A stretch of DNA of 64,000 bases, from the NCBI RefSeq assembly GCF_001632805.1, contig NZ_CP007220.1, positions 4,402,001 to 4,466,000 on the forward strand, in the 5' to 3' direction. This document shows, piece by piece, positions 48,426 through 56,883 of the stretch. The notes below the pieces were generated by a model, which was not told the DNA's origin, ran no database searches, and saw only the letters and a program-made list of their open reading frames with translations. Source of the DNA: Mycobacteroides chelonae CCUG 47445 (lineage in GTDB: Bacteria > Actinomycetota > Actinomycetes > Mycobacteriales > Mycobacteriaceae). The position numbers were made by a program, and so were the translations under genes. Within the stretch, counting starts at the first letter, position 1; every line of letters starts with the position of its first letter.

Positions 48426-50783
48426 ATGAATACTTGTCGTTTTTGCGTGAACGCATTGACAGCGGGTTTTTTGGTGGCGGCTGGCTCGGTTGCGGTATCG
48501 GATTTGGTGGCGATAGCTTCCGCGGAACCAACTGGCGGGGGCGGCACGCACAGTTCCGATTCGGGCAGTTCACATGGTGGCTCATCGGAGTCGGCGTCTA
48601 AAACGTCTGGTGCCGCCTCATCGAGCACAACCAAGACATCCGGCGGAGCCGAGAGCAAGGCCTCGGGGGCTACCGGGGTTTCGTCTACCGGACAGCGTGA
48701 AGCGGGCAGTCATGCCGGAGTGGACTCTCCCAGCAGCACCGATGCTTCCGCTCGTTCAGCGGGAACGGCGCCGAAGCCTGCGGCGTCACGCCCGGCAGAC
48801 TCAGCCGCTGCCACGGGTCACAGCACTGTTGGTGACGCGGCGCCTGCCAAGAAGACGCGAGCACTCACCGACCCCAAACCCGCTACCTCCGGCCAATCCA
48901 ATCCCTCGAGCAGCCAGTCGACTTCTCAAAGTCCCGTTGGGGCTTCTCATGAGGCGAAACCACAACCCGACGGCCAAGCTGCGCGCAGCGGACTCAGCGT
49001 CACGGCTGCAACCGATTCGCCAACAAAGAGCACCGACACAACCGATGCTCACAGCGCGTCAGCGTCCAAACACAAGTCTGATACGTCGTCGGCCCGCGCA
49101 GATGCCAATGCCACGACGTCCAACGGAATTTCCGGCGGCAAGGACTCGGGCAAGCAGAGCACCGCTAAAGCTGTCGAGCCTGGTGTGACCTCGACCGTCC
49201 GGATCAGCCACCCCGCACCCGACGCTGCAGCAGTCACGAACGTGAAGGTTCCTGACCACCTGGCGACCCTGCAGATCCGAACTCAAGACAACGTGGCCGC
49301 GCGGGCTGAAACCCTGAAGGCGACGGCGGATCCGCTGGCGCCGCCAGCGTCGGTCCCCTCAGTCCCGGTACGCCCGCTGCCCGCACCTGTACCCGTGCCG
49401 GTGGTGCCCGCCAATGCGCCCACAGCGCCTGGTGCGACAGGCTCGATCACTTCGGCACTGGCTGACGTGCGTAAACGCGGTGACGCCAGCGGAGATACCG
49501 TCACCCAAGAACCCGCGAACAGCGCCCCTCTAGCCGCACGCTCCCTGGGGGCCACCGAAACATTTGCAGCGGGCGCGGTCGAGACCCGCGGTGCGGCAGA
49601 AGCAACAGCAAGTTCCATGGCCCAGGAAGTCGACGACGTCCCGCGACGGCTGTCTGTACGAAGTGCCGGTGATGCGCTCCCAGCGCCCGATCCCGGCGCT
49701 TCCAGTGCAAGGGCCGCCGAGTTCCGTGCGGCGAAGACAAAGATCGAGACCGACAAGACGACCCTCAAGCAAAAACAGCAGACTCTCGAAACCGAGAAGC
49801 AGCAGTTCCAGGCTGCGGTCGATCAGTACAACAAAGATGCCACCGCACTCAATACCGAGAACGGCCCGATACAGCAGGAGAATGCGGCGCTCACTGCGGC
49901 CATCACGGCCCATAACGCGACATCGTGGCTGTTCAAAGTGTGGCCGCTCAATGGTCCTTACAACGCCGAGGGTGCCGCGCTCGCAACTCGGCAGGCGGCG
50001 TTCAATGCCCGCGTCATTGCCCACAATCTGGCCAAGACCCAGCTCGACGCGCGCGCATTGACGATCAAGTCTCAGGAAGCCAGCATCAATGCCCGCACCC
50101 TGCAGAACCTGGCAGAGGGCATGCAACTGGCGCAAAGCGACCAAGACCTGTCCAACAACATCGCCAACGAGGCACGCAGCATCCACCGTGCGGCCCTTGA
50201 CGCGCAGGAGTGGGCCAAAGGCGAGCAGAATCTGGCTAACATCGCCGCCCAGCACGGTGTCCCCGCCGACCAGCTACCGCGCACTAGCCAGTACAGCCTG
50301 GATCTACCTCAGTTCACCGAGAAACTCGATGCGGCGCACGCTCCGGAAGTGACGCGCCAGGCTGATCTGTGGCAACACGGATTCAACACACAAACCGTGC
50401 AGCAGGCACTCGACAACACCACTAACCCCCGACCAGTAACTACCGAATTGCGCAACAAGCTGCGGGACGAGTTGGAAATTCGGGCACAGAACGATCTTGT
50501 TGGCGCCGGGTACGGCGTCGCGGAAGCCGCGAAGCTGGCGCAAGATTATGCCCTTCAGCAGTTCCCGAAAGAGTCTGGACTGATCCCACAGCCGGTGCTG
50601 CATAACCCCGACATGGCCATTGGGGGGTCGCCGGATGCCTACACCTACGGGGACTGGCAGGTCAACAATGCCCTTGCTACCCTGACGAAACAAGAAAAAG
50701 ACGCGTTCATCGCCTGGCTGAAAACCCAAGACCCGAATGCGGTCCTGAACGTCAAACTCGAAAGGCCCGCTACTAATGCCTGA
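48426..50783 (+). CDS. Secreted polymorphic toxin with Ntox15-like (HxxD) nuclease domain
   Basis: 785-aa protein from ATG 48426 (GAGGGG 8 nt upstream). A Sec signal peptide (hydrophobic about 10-26, cleavage near ASA-EP at 37) is followed by a Ser/Thr/Ala/Gly low-complexity region (about 38-330) and a Pro-rich linker. A helical coiled-coil section rich in Lys/Gln/Glu spans about 430-620, with the C-terminal domain at about 650-785. That domain carries LHNPDMAIGGSPDAYTYGDW with HNPD at 726-729, the HxxD signature of Ntox15/Tde1-type DNases. The overlapping next gene encodes the matching immunity type. The likely role is DNA cleavage in rival cells after export. The nuclease assignment is by motif; the delivery route is unknown. 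Confidence 0.75.
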   Translation: MNTCRFCVNALTAGFLVAAGSVAVSDLVAIASAEPTGGGGTHSSDSGSSHGGSSESASKTSGAASSSTTKTSGGAESKASGATGVSSTGQREAGSHAGVDSPSSTDASARSAGTAPKPAASRPADSAAATGHSTVGDAAPAKKTRALTDPKPATSGQSNPSSSQSTSQSPVGASHEAKPQPDGQAARSGLSVTAATDSPTKSTDTTDAHSASASKHKSDTSSARADANATTSNGISGGKDSGKQSTAKAVEPGVTSTVRISHPAPDAAAVTNVKVPDHLATLQIRTQDNVAARAETLKATADPLAPPASVPSVPVRPLPAPVPVPVVPANAPTAPGATGSITSALADVRKRGDASGDTVTQEPANSAPLAARSLGATETFAAGAVETRGAAEATASSMAQEVDDVPRRLSVRSAGDALPAPDPGASSARAAEFRAAKTKIETDKTTLKQKQQTLETEKQQFQAAVDQYNKDATALNTENGPIQQENAALTAAITAHNATSWLFKVWPLNGPYNAEGAALATRQAAFNARVIAHNLAKTQLDARALTIKSQEASINARTLQNLAEGMQLAQSDQDLSNNIANEARSIHRAALDAQEWAKGEQNLANIAAQHGVPADQLPRTSQYSLDLPQFTEKLDAAHAPEVTRQADLWQHGFNTQTVQQALDNTTNPRPVTTELRNKLRDELEIRAQNDLVGAGYGVAEAAKLAQDYALQQFPKESGLIPQPVLHNPDMAIGGSPDAYTYGDWQVNNALATLTKQEKDAFIAWLKTQDPNAVLNVKLERPATNA

Positions 50784-51525
50784 CGAGAGTTTCGAATACT
50801 TCCTGTCCAAGCTCCCGTTAGCGGTACAAGGACCAGCGTGCACCGACACGCATGTCAACACCTTTACAGGCCTAGTGCCTAACGCACTGATTTCCTACTG
50901 GCAGGAATTCGGGTTCTCCGGGTTTGGCGACGGCGTCATTTGGCTGATTGACCCAATGGAGTGGGCCACAACCACCGAAATCCTCCTTGATGGCCTTCAA
51001 CATCCGCAACTGCCTCCAGACGCGCAATTCATACCCTTCGCCCGCAGCGCCTTCGGCAAGGTCTGGTTCTGGACACCCGGCTACGGCATCACTCTCATCC
51101 TCGACCCAGCTGACGGAACCGCATTCTTCGGATCGCTGATGGATCCTTCCAGAGACACTGACGGGTTACTGACAGCTTTCTTCGCGACAGCGAAGAAGGA
51201 TCGGTTCGATTTTCTGGACAATAGTGAGGAGTACATGTTTGATCGTGTCTCCAAGCGTCTCGGGCCGCTGCAGTTCGACCAGGTCTATGGATTCGCCCCC
51301 GGCATTGTGCTCGGCGGGCCGGTCGTCCCGGAAAACACCCATCTGTTCGAGATTCACGCGCACATGGCGTTGCTGCGTGCTGCGATAGCCGATAGGGAAG
51401 CGTTCGTGGCCTGGTTGAAAACCCAGGATCCCGACGCGCCAGTAAGCATCAAGGCCTTCTGGTCGGACTCGGCTAGCACATCAGCAACCCCCAAGCCGAT
51501 CAACGGTGGCTGGCGGACGTATTAG
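50776..51525 (+). CDS. Tdi1-type immunity protein (GAD-like + DUF1851)
   Basis: 249-aa cytosolic protein with no signal peptide. The N-terminal half (VPNALISYWQEFGFSGFGDGVIWLIDP) fits the GAD-like domain and the C-terminal half (RLGPLQFDQVYGFAPGIVLGGP...) fits DUF1851. This combination defines the immunity proteins of Tde1-type DNases. It overlaps the toxin gene by 8 bp, so toxin and antidote are co-translated. An extra C-terminal tail (about residues 205-249) contains AFVAWLKTQDPDA, almost identical to the last part of the toxin. It should bind and block the C-terminal nuclease domain. Confidence 0.8.
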   Translation: MPDESFEYFLSKLPLAVQGPACTDTHVNTFTGLVPNALISYWQEFGFSGFGDGVIWLIDPMEWATTTEILLDGLQHPQLPPDAQFIPFARSAFGKVWFWTPGYGITLILDPADGTAFFGSLMDPSRDTDGLLTAFFATAKKDRFDFLDNSEEYMFDRVSKRLGPLQFDQVYGFAPGIVLGGPVVPENTHLFEIHAHMALLRAAIADREAFVAWLKTQDPDAPVSIKAFWSDSASTSATPKPINGGWRTY

Positions 51526-51564
51526 CCCCTCGCTATCACCGGGCAGTCCGACAGGGAACACGTG

Positions 51565-52236
51565 ATGGAGTTGGTGAAGGCCTTCCATGACGGCGCAGTC
51601 ATCGACCTCGACGAAGATGATTTTCTTCGTCTGTTCGATGCGCTCCAACACGCCACCGTCGCCGGCTCAACGTCCCGAGGCCCGAACCGAGGTATTGGAC
51701 GTGCTTCACACGTTTTCCATCTCATCGACTGGCTAGTTGTGAACTGCCCCGGTCCGACCTTCTTTGACCGTGGCTTCGGCGTGCATGAAGCTGCCGCCAG
51801 AATCGGTGCTGCCAGCATGGCCGAACAACGATTGGCGGTCAGGATCGATCGTCCCGACACGTCTGCAGTGCGGGCACTGTTCAGCGCAGACGCGCTCACC
51901 ACTCTGGCCGCGGCTACTGACGCCCTGCTCGATGCGTTTGACACCGCCAGACCCGCGAAATGGAAACCGGCAGGTAAGCCCCGGCGCCGGATGCCCTGGC
52001 GAAAGCATGTGTCACTGGCGGCAGGATCGACCACACCGCAACGTTATCCGCGCCGCACGTCTCCAGGCACACTGCCTTCTTGGGAACTGATCTCCATGCA
52101 GCGGATTCAGGAAAAGCTGAATCTAGTAGATGCCCAGCTCGTACGTACGCAACATTTTTCACCTAACACCATGCACATCGGCATGTCGTCGGCCCACAAG
52201 GCGAAATGGTGGAGGCGACTATTCCGTAAAGGGTGA
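51565..52236 (+). CDS. Unknown protein in the toxin insert
   Basis: 223-aa protein, 39 bp after the immunity gene on the same strand. Start ATG 51565 (or GTG 51562) with AGGGA upstream. Sequence is helical, with a leading MELVKAFHDGAVIDLDEDDFLRLFDALQ, a stretch rich in Pro/Arg around residues 128-150, and a very basic C-terminus (KAKWWRRLFRKG). No family is recognised. It could be a further immunity or adaptor protein, or a passenger. It is convergent with udgA, 13 bp apart. Confidence 0.7.
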   Translation: MELVKAFHDGAVIDLDEDDFLRLFDALQHATVAGSTSRGPNRGIGRASHVFHLIDWLVVNCPGPTFFDRGFGVHEAAARIGAASMAEQRLAVRIDRPDTSAVRALFSADALTTLAAATDALLDAFDTARPAKWKPAGKPRRRMPWRKHVSLAAGSTTPQRYPRRTSPGTLPSWELISMQRIQEKLNLVDAQLVRTQHFSPNTMHIGMSSAHKAKWWRRLFRKG

Positions 52237-52249
52237 TATCCCGCGCCGG

Positions 52250-53590
52250 TCAGGCGTGGGCTAGCTCTTCCACGCGCTTGCCTAGACAGAACACCCGCCA
52301 TCCGGCGTTGACCCATTTGGCGGCGTCCAGGCAATTGCGCCCGTCCACAATGACTTTGGTGCGCACAACCTTGGCCAGCTCGTCCGGGTCGAAGTCGACG
52401 AACTCCTGCCATTCGGTGAGCAGCAGCACGGCGTCGGCACGGTCGGCGGCCTCCACCACCGAGGTGGCGTAGTTCAGCGTCGGGAACAGCCGGCGCGAGT
52501 TGTCCAGGGCCTTGGGGTCATACACATTGACCGCGGCACCGTTGAGCTGCAGCAGCCCCGCGACATTCAGCGCGGGTGAGTCGCGGACGTCATCGGATTC
52601 GGGTTTGAAGGCCGCACCCAGCACCGCGATATTGGCACCGAGCAGCGATCCGCCGCAGGCCTTGGTGGCGAGCTCCACCATCCGGGTGCGCCGGCGCATG
52701 TTGATGCTGTCGACCTCACGCAGGAAGGTCAGGGCGTGGCTGGCCCCCAGCTCGCCCGCGCGGGCCATGAAGGCCCGGATGTCCTTGGGCAGGCATCCGC
52801 CACCGAAACCCAAGCCCGCGTTGAGGAATCGCCGCCCGATGCGCGGGTCGTACCCCAGCGCGTCGGCCAGTGTGGTGACGTCGGCACCCACCGCCTCGCA
52901 CACCTCGGAGATGGCGTTGATGAACGAGATCTTGGTGGCCAGGAAGGCGTTGGCCGAAACCTTCACCAGCTCGGCGGTTTCCAGATCGGTGACCAGGAAG
53001 GGAACCTCCTCGTCGAGGATCGGCCCGTACAGTTCGCGAACCAGCTTCTCGGCGCGGTCAGAACTCTGCTGCACACCCAGCACGATGCGGTCCGGATGCA
53101 GGGTGTCCTTGACGGCATAGCCTTCGCGCAGGAACTCGGGGTTCCAGGCCACCTCGACATCGACGCCTTCGGCCGCGAATCCAGCTGCTCGCTGACCAAG
53201 TTCGCGTGCGGTGCCCACGGGAACGGTCGACTTGCCGATGATGACCGCCGACTGGGTCAGTAGTGGCACCAGGGTGTCGATCACCGAGTGGACGTGGCTC
53301 AGGTCCGCGCCGTATTCACCCTTCTTCTGCGGCGTACCGACGCCCAGAAAATGCACATCGGCGAATTCCGCGGCCTCGGCATAGCTCGTGGTGAAACGCA
53401 GCCGACCCGATGCGATGTTGCTCTGCAAGATCTTTCGAAGGCCGGGTTCGTAGAACGGAATGTCGCCGCCAGAGAGTTTGGCGACCTTACCTGGGTCGAT
53501 GTCAATGCCGAGCACCTCGTGGCCAAGCTCGGCCATGCAGGCCGCATGGGTGGCGCCGAGGTATCCGGTTCCGAAAACGGTGCATCTCAT
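52250..53590 (-). CDS. udgA: UDP-glucose 6-dehydrogenase
   Basis: 446-aa NAD-dependent enzyme (Rv0322 type) that oxidises UDP-glucose twice to UDP-glucuronate, a precursor for envelope sugars. Rossmann loop GTGYLG at residues 7-12, conserved catalytic Cys in GFGGGCLPKD, and the Lys in LVKVSANAFLATKISFINAI. The start is ATG 53590 (MRCTVFGTG); the longer frame to 53674 adds a non-family leader. Cytosolic. It is followed upstream by the Pro/Gly-rich surface-protein gene. Confidence 0.95.
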   Translation of the reverse strand: MRCTVFGTGYLGATHAACMAELGHEVLGIDIDPGKVAKLSGGDIPFYEPGLRKILQSNIASGRLRFTTSYAEAAEFADVHFLGVGTPQKKGEYGADLSHVHSVIDTLVPLLTQSAVIIGKSTVPVGTARELGQRAAGFAAEGVDVEVAWNPEFLREGYAVKDTLHPDRIVLGVQQSSDRAEKLVRELYGPILDEEVPFLVTDLETAELVKVSANAFLATKISFINAISEVCEAVGADVTTLADALGYDPRIGRRFLNAGLGFGGGCLPKDIRAFMARAGELGASHALTFLREVDSINMRRRTRMVELATKACGGSLLGANIAVLGAAFKPESDDVRDSPALNVAGLLQLNGAAVNVYDPKALDNSRRLFPTLNYATSVVEAADRADAVLLLTEWQEFVDFDPDELAKVVRTKVIVDGRNCLDAAKWVNAGWRVFCLGKRVEELAHA

Positions 53591-53687
53591 ACTGCCTATA
53601 TAGGCCTCCAGGGTTAGCAACCTGGATACGCCGCACCATCGGTGTCCTAACGCCGGATGTACGGCGAAAAGCACTGTGAATTACGGA

Positions 53688-55421
53688 TTAATGGCCGCCA
53701 AACTGCCAGGGAAAACCCGAGTTGGAGCCGCCGCCGGATCCGCTGCCCGATCCACCTCCGCGGGAGCCGCCGCTGTCACCCCACCCGCCACGAGAACTGC
53801 CGCTGTCGCCCCATCCACCACGAGACCCGCCTTGATCGCCCCAGCCGCCGCGTGAGGACCCATTATCGGAGCCACCACGCGAGTTATCGGAGCCGCCGCG
53901 CGAGCCGCTGTCGCCCCAACCACCGCGACCTGATCCGCCGTCCGAGCCACCGCGCGAGCCGCCACGGGATCCGCCGTCGGAGTTTCCACCGCCAATGGGA
54001 GGCAGGCCCGGAATCGAGATGATGGGCGGCTGCTGCGTCTGAGCGGGCGGTGTCCACGTCGGGGTGTACTCCGGCGGCGTGTAGGTCGGCCGGTTACGTG
54101 GGGGTGCCCACCACGGATTCTCCTGGCGCCTCGGCTGTTCCCACACAGGCGGGAAGAGCGGAATCGGCACCGGCACGATGGCCGGTGGGGGTGCTACCGG
54201 CGCGGGTTCCTCGGGTGCTGGTGCGGCAGGTGGCGGGGGCGCCTCCGGCGCGGGCGCCGGGGCCTGGGGTGCGGGCTGTACAGGTGCGGGCTGCACGGGT
54301 GCAGGGGCGGCGGGCTTCGCTGCCGCCGGCACGGGGTTGCGCTGCGGTGCCACCACTTGCTGCACCGGCGCGGGTGCGACAGGCGCCGGCGCCTCGGCCA
54401 CCGGCGGCGGGGCTTGTTTGGGCGCCTCAGGCGGCAGCGGATTCTGCACCGGGTTCTGCACCACCGCACGGTCCGGTGAGGACGGGCCCTGATCCACCGT
54501 GGAACGCACCGTTACGGTCAGCGAGACGGCCAGCGCTATCGAGCAGATGCCGAAGACCAGCAGCAGCGGCGCCCCCACCAGCAGGAACGGTTTGCGTTCG
54601 GCGGGCTGGTCATCAAGGTCGTCGTATTCGCTCAGTTCGGTCTTGGCGTCCCCGAACTCGTCGGCACTCTCGGTGACGGCGTCGGGGTGCGCGAAGCCGG
54701 TCCCTGTGGGGCCCTCGAGCGAGTAGGCCTGTCCCAGCAGCGCGGTGCTGGCCTCGAAATCCGGTTCCTGCGCCGACGCCAGCGCGGCGCCGCGGGCCAA
54801 TGCCAGCTCGGGCTGGTCCGGGGAGTTCACCGGCAGGGCGATCGCCTCGCCGAGAGGGTCGGTGAGGTCGGAGACATCGGTGCCCAGGCCCAGCAGGAAC
54901 ACCCCGTCGGGCGCGTTGTCGTGGCCCTTGAGCGGGTTCACCAGGCTCGCCAGTACCCCGGGGGTGACTCCGGTGATGAGCGGCTCGCTGGCCAGACCGA
55001 CGATCGATCCGTCGGCGGAGTCGACCACCGCCAGCGTCGCGTTCTCCGGCTCGATCACCAGCAGCGCCGACTTGTCGTATCCGGTGACATTGCTGGCGGC
55101 CTTGGCCAGCGCGCCTCCGGCGTGCAGTGCGGAGAAGAATTCGACACCGTCGATCCCGCGGCTGGCCAGGGAATCGCGTAGCGCGGCGGCTTCGGCGTGA
55201 TCGCTCCACACCACGCCGGTGGACACCAGGTGGTGGCCGCCGTCGAGCATCCCGTCGCGGGTACCGACGATCGCGGAAAGAACCTGTTCGGAGGCGGTGC
55301 CTTCGCCGTCGGAGACGATGATGGTGTCGGTGTCGACGATCCTGCCGTCGGCACCCGCGCCCTCGACCAACACCAGCCGGGCAGTCGTCGGTGTCATCGA
55401 GACACCAAGTACGACGTCCAC
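53688..55421 (-). CDS. Membrane protein with Pro/Ala and Gly/Ser-Arg repeat exterior
   Basis: 577-aa protein from GTG 55421 (GGAGG 8 nt upstream). N-terminal domain (about 1-225; VDVVLGVSMTPTTARLVLVEG...) resembles the DUF7159 domain of mycobacterial Pro-rich proteins, a fold distantly like nucleotide-binding actin/Hsp70-type. One TM lies at about residues 286-308. The exterior is Pro/Ala-rich, then has a Pro-Trp segment, a IISIPGLPPIGGG motif, and some ten SRGGWGDSG/GGSD repeats. It is probably wall-associated. The IPGLPPI motif recurs at the end of the 39057 protein. Confidence 0.75.
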   Translation of the reverse strand: MDVVLGVSMTPTTARLVLVEGAGADGRIVDTDTIIVSDGEGTASEQVLSAIVGTRDGMLDGGHHLVSTGVVWSDHAEAAALRDSLASRGIDGVEFFSALHAGGALAKAASNVTGYDKSALLVIEPENATLAVVDSADGSIVGLASEPLITGVTPGVLASLVNPLKGHDNAPDGVFLLGLGTDVSDLTDPLGEAIALPVNSPDQPELALARGAALASAQEPDFEASTALLGQAYSLEGPTGTGFAHPDAVTESADEFGDAKTELSEYDDLDDQPAERKPFLLVGAPLLLVFGICSIALAVSLTVTVRSTVDQGPSSPDRAVVQNPVQNPLPPEAPKQAPPPVAEAPAPVAPAPVQQVVAPQRNPVPAAAKPAAPAPVQPAPVQPAPQAPAPAPEAPPPPAAPAPEEPAPVAPPPAIVPVPIPLFPPVWEQPRRQENPWWAPPRNRPTYTPPEYTPTWTPPAQTQQPPIISIPGLPPIGGGNSDGGSRGGSRGGSDGGSGRGGWGDSGSRGGSDNSRGGSDNGSSRGGWGDQGGSRGGWGDSGSSRGGWGDSGGSRGGGSGSGSGGGSNSGFPWQFGGH

Positions 55422-55537
55422 GTCAGATCCTCCGCTACATATCGAGACGGTCACCCGAACAAACGCGCCAAGGCCGTCAAAAAGTTCGAGTTGTTGCCGA
55501 TTGTGTATCGGTGCGGCGCGTTTCCCCGTTACCCCAG

Positions 55538-56107
55538 CTAGGGGTTGATGAAGTTCTGGTAGGAGCGCGACGGGGTCGGACCGCGCTGCCCCTGGTACTT
55601 CGACCCTACCCCGGCACTTCCGTAGGGGTGCTCGGCCGGCGATGTCAGGCGCAGCAGACACAGCTGCCCGATCTTCATGCCCGGCCACAACGTGATGGGC
55701 AGGTTGGCGACGTTCGAAAGCTCCAGGGTGATGTGCCCGGAAAAGCCGGGGTCGATGAATCCGGCGGTGGAGTGGGTCAACAGGCCCAGCCGCCCCAACG
55801 AGGACTTCCCTTCCAACCGTCCGGCAAGGTCGTCGGGTAGCGAGCAGACCTCCAGCGTGGACCCGAGCACGAACTCGCCGGGATGCAGCACAAACGGCTC
55901 ACCCTCGTCCGGCTCCACCAGGCTGGTCAGCTCGTCCTGGCGTTGTTTGGGGTCGATATGCGTGTAGCGGGTGTTGTTGAACACCCGGAACAGGCTGTCG
56001 AGCCGAACATCGATGCTCGACGGCTGGATGAGGGCTGGATCAAGGGGCTCGATGCCAAGACGCCCGGCGTCGAGCTCGGCGCGAATATCGCGATCGGACA
56101 GCAGCAC
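55538..56107 (-). CDS. dcd: dCTP deaminase (DCD/dUTPase family)
   Basis: 189-aa cytosolic enzyme of dUMP synthesis. All-beta DCD fold with the motifs [39 protein letters not shown] and the C-terminal [19 protein letters not shown] that closes over the active site. Mycobacterial Dcd is bifunctional, converting dCTP to dUMP with deaminase and dUTPase activities. Order dcd - udgA is the same as Rv0321-Rv0322, but the Pro/Gly-rich surface gene is inserted between. Length as expected. Confidence 0.96.
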   Translation of the reverse strand: MLLSDRDIRAELDAGRLGIEPLDPALIQPSSIDVRLDSLFRVFNNTRYTHIDPKQRQDELTSLVEPDEGEPFVLHPGEFVLGSTLEVCSLPDDLAGRLEGKSSLGRLGLLTHSTAGFIDPGFSGHITLELSNVANLPITLWPGMKIGQLCLLRLTSPAEHPYGSAGVGSKYQGQRGPTPSRSYQNFINP

Positions 56108-56159
56108 GCGACGAGCCTACCGAGGAGCTGCCGGAACGCAGGGGCTCGGGCGGATGCGG

Positions 56160-56840
56160 CTACCCCGTGATGGCGATGACAGCTCCTGGCCGCAGCCAAC
56201 CGATGAGTCGTACCAGCGCGGCATCGTCGAGTGTCACGCATCCGGCGGAGGGCCCACCGTCAGAGGCGTGCACGAAGAATGCCGACCCGCCGCCGGGTGT
56301 GCGTGATTTGTTGACGCCCATGACGATCGCGCGGGGGTATCCGTCCAGCTCTTCACTCAGCGACGTGTCGAACGGGCATGCGGATTGCGCGCACCGTTGG
56401 TGAGAGTTGTAACCCGGGCTGGCGGGATCGCCGTCCCACCAGTCGTCGGCATCCACCTGTAGATAGTTCAGGCCGTGCGCCACCGACGGTTCGGTGCCAA
56501 AGGCGTAGTCCAAGCTGAAGACCCCGGTGGGGGTCGCCGGATTGTCGTCGCTGGCGGTGGCCGCGAATCCGGCCGCACCGACATCGGAGGGCACGTTCTG
56601 TTCGACCGGTTCCCAGGTATTGCCCGAGCGCTGCCAGATGCCGATGACGGCCTTGGCGCCACCGGTCCCCTGCACCGATACCACTTGTGTTGCGGTGCCG
56701 ACAGATTCGGAAAACCATGGCGGCGGCGTGGCCTGTGCCGCGGCAGCCGGAACCACAGCGACCGGATGCACCTCGGGGGCGGTGCCGCACCCGCCGGCCA
56801 GCAGCACAACGCTCAGCGGCAGCAGGCGGATCGGGCGCAC
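56160..56840 (-). CDS. Secreted lipoprotein, YkuD-like L,D-transpeptidase fold (Rv0320-like)
   Basis: 226-aa protein with a lipobox (VLLAGGC) near residue 18 and therefore probably membrane tethered. The C-terminal half has FFVHASDGGPSAGCVTLDD, which resembles the His...Ser-Gly-Cys catalytic region of YkuD-type L,D-transpeptidases that cross-link peptidoglycan, although the spacing differs from the canonical SHGC. A paralogue lies 43 bp upstream (56884). It corresponds to Rv0320 beside dcd. Activity is likely but unproven. Confidence 0.82.
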   Translation of the reverse strand: MRPIRLLPLSVVLLAGGCGTAPEVHPVAVVPAAAAQATPPPWFSESVGTATQVVSVQGTGGAKAVIGIWQRSGNTWEPVEQNVPSDVGAAGFAATASDDNPATPTGVFSLDYAFGTEPSVAHGLNYLQVDADDWWDGDPASPGYNSHQRCAQSACPFDTSLSEELDGYPRAIVMGVNKSRTPGGGSAFFVHASDGGPSAGCVTLDDAALVRLIGWLRPGAVIAITG

Positions 56841-56883
56841 TCATCCATGGTGCGGGTCAAACCTGAAAACCGCCTGTTAGTAA

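Noticed and set aside
48248..48658. 136-aa minus-strand frame over the AT-rich flank and toxin start
   Set aside because: It runs opposite the toxin signal region and the AT-rich promoter, with no recognisable features.
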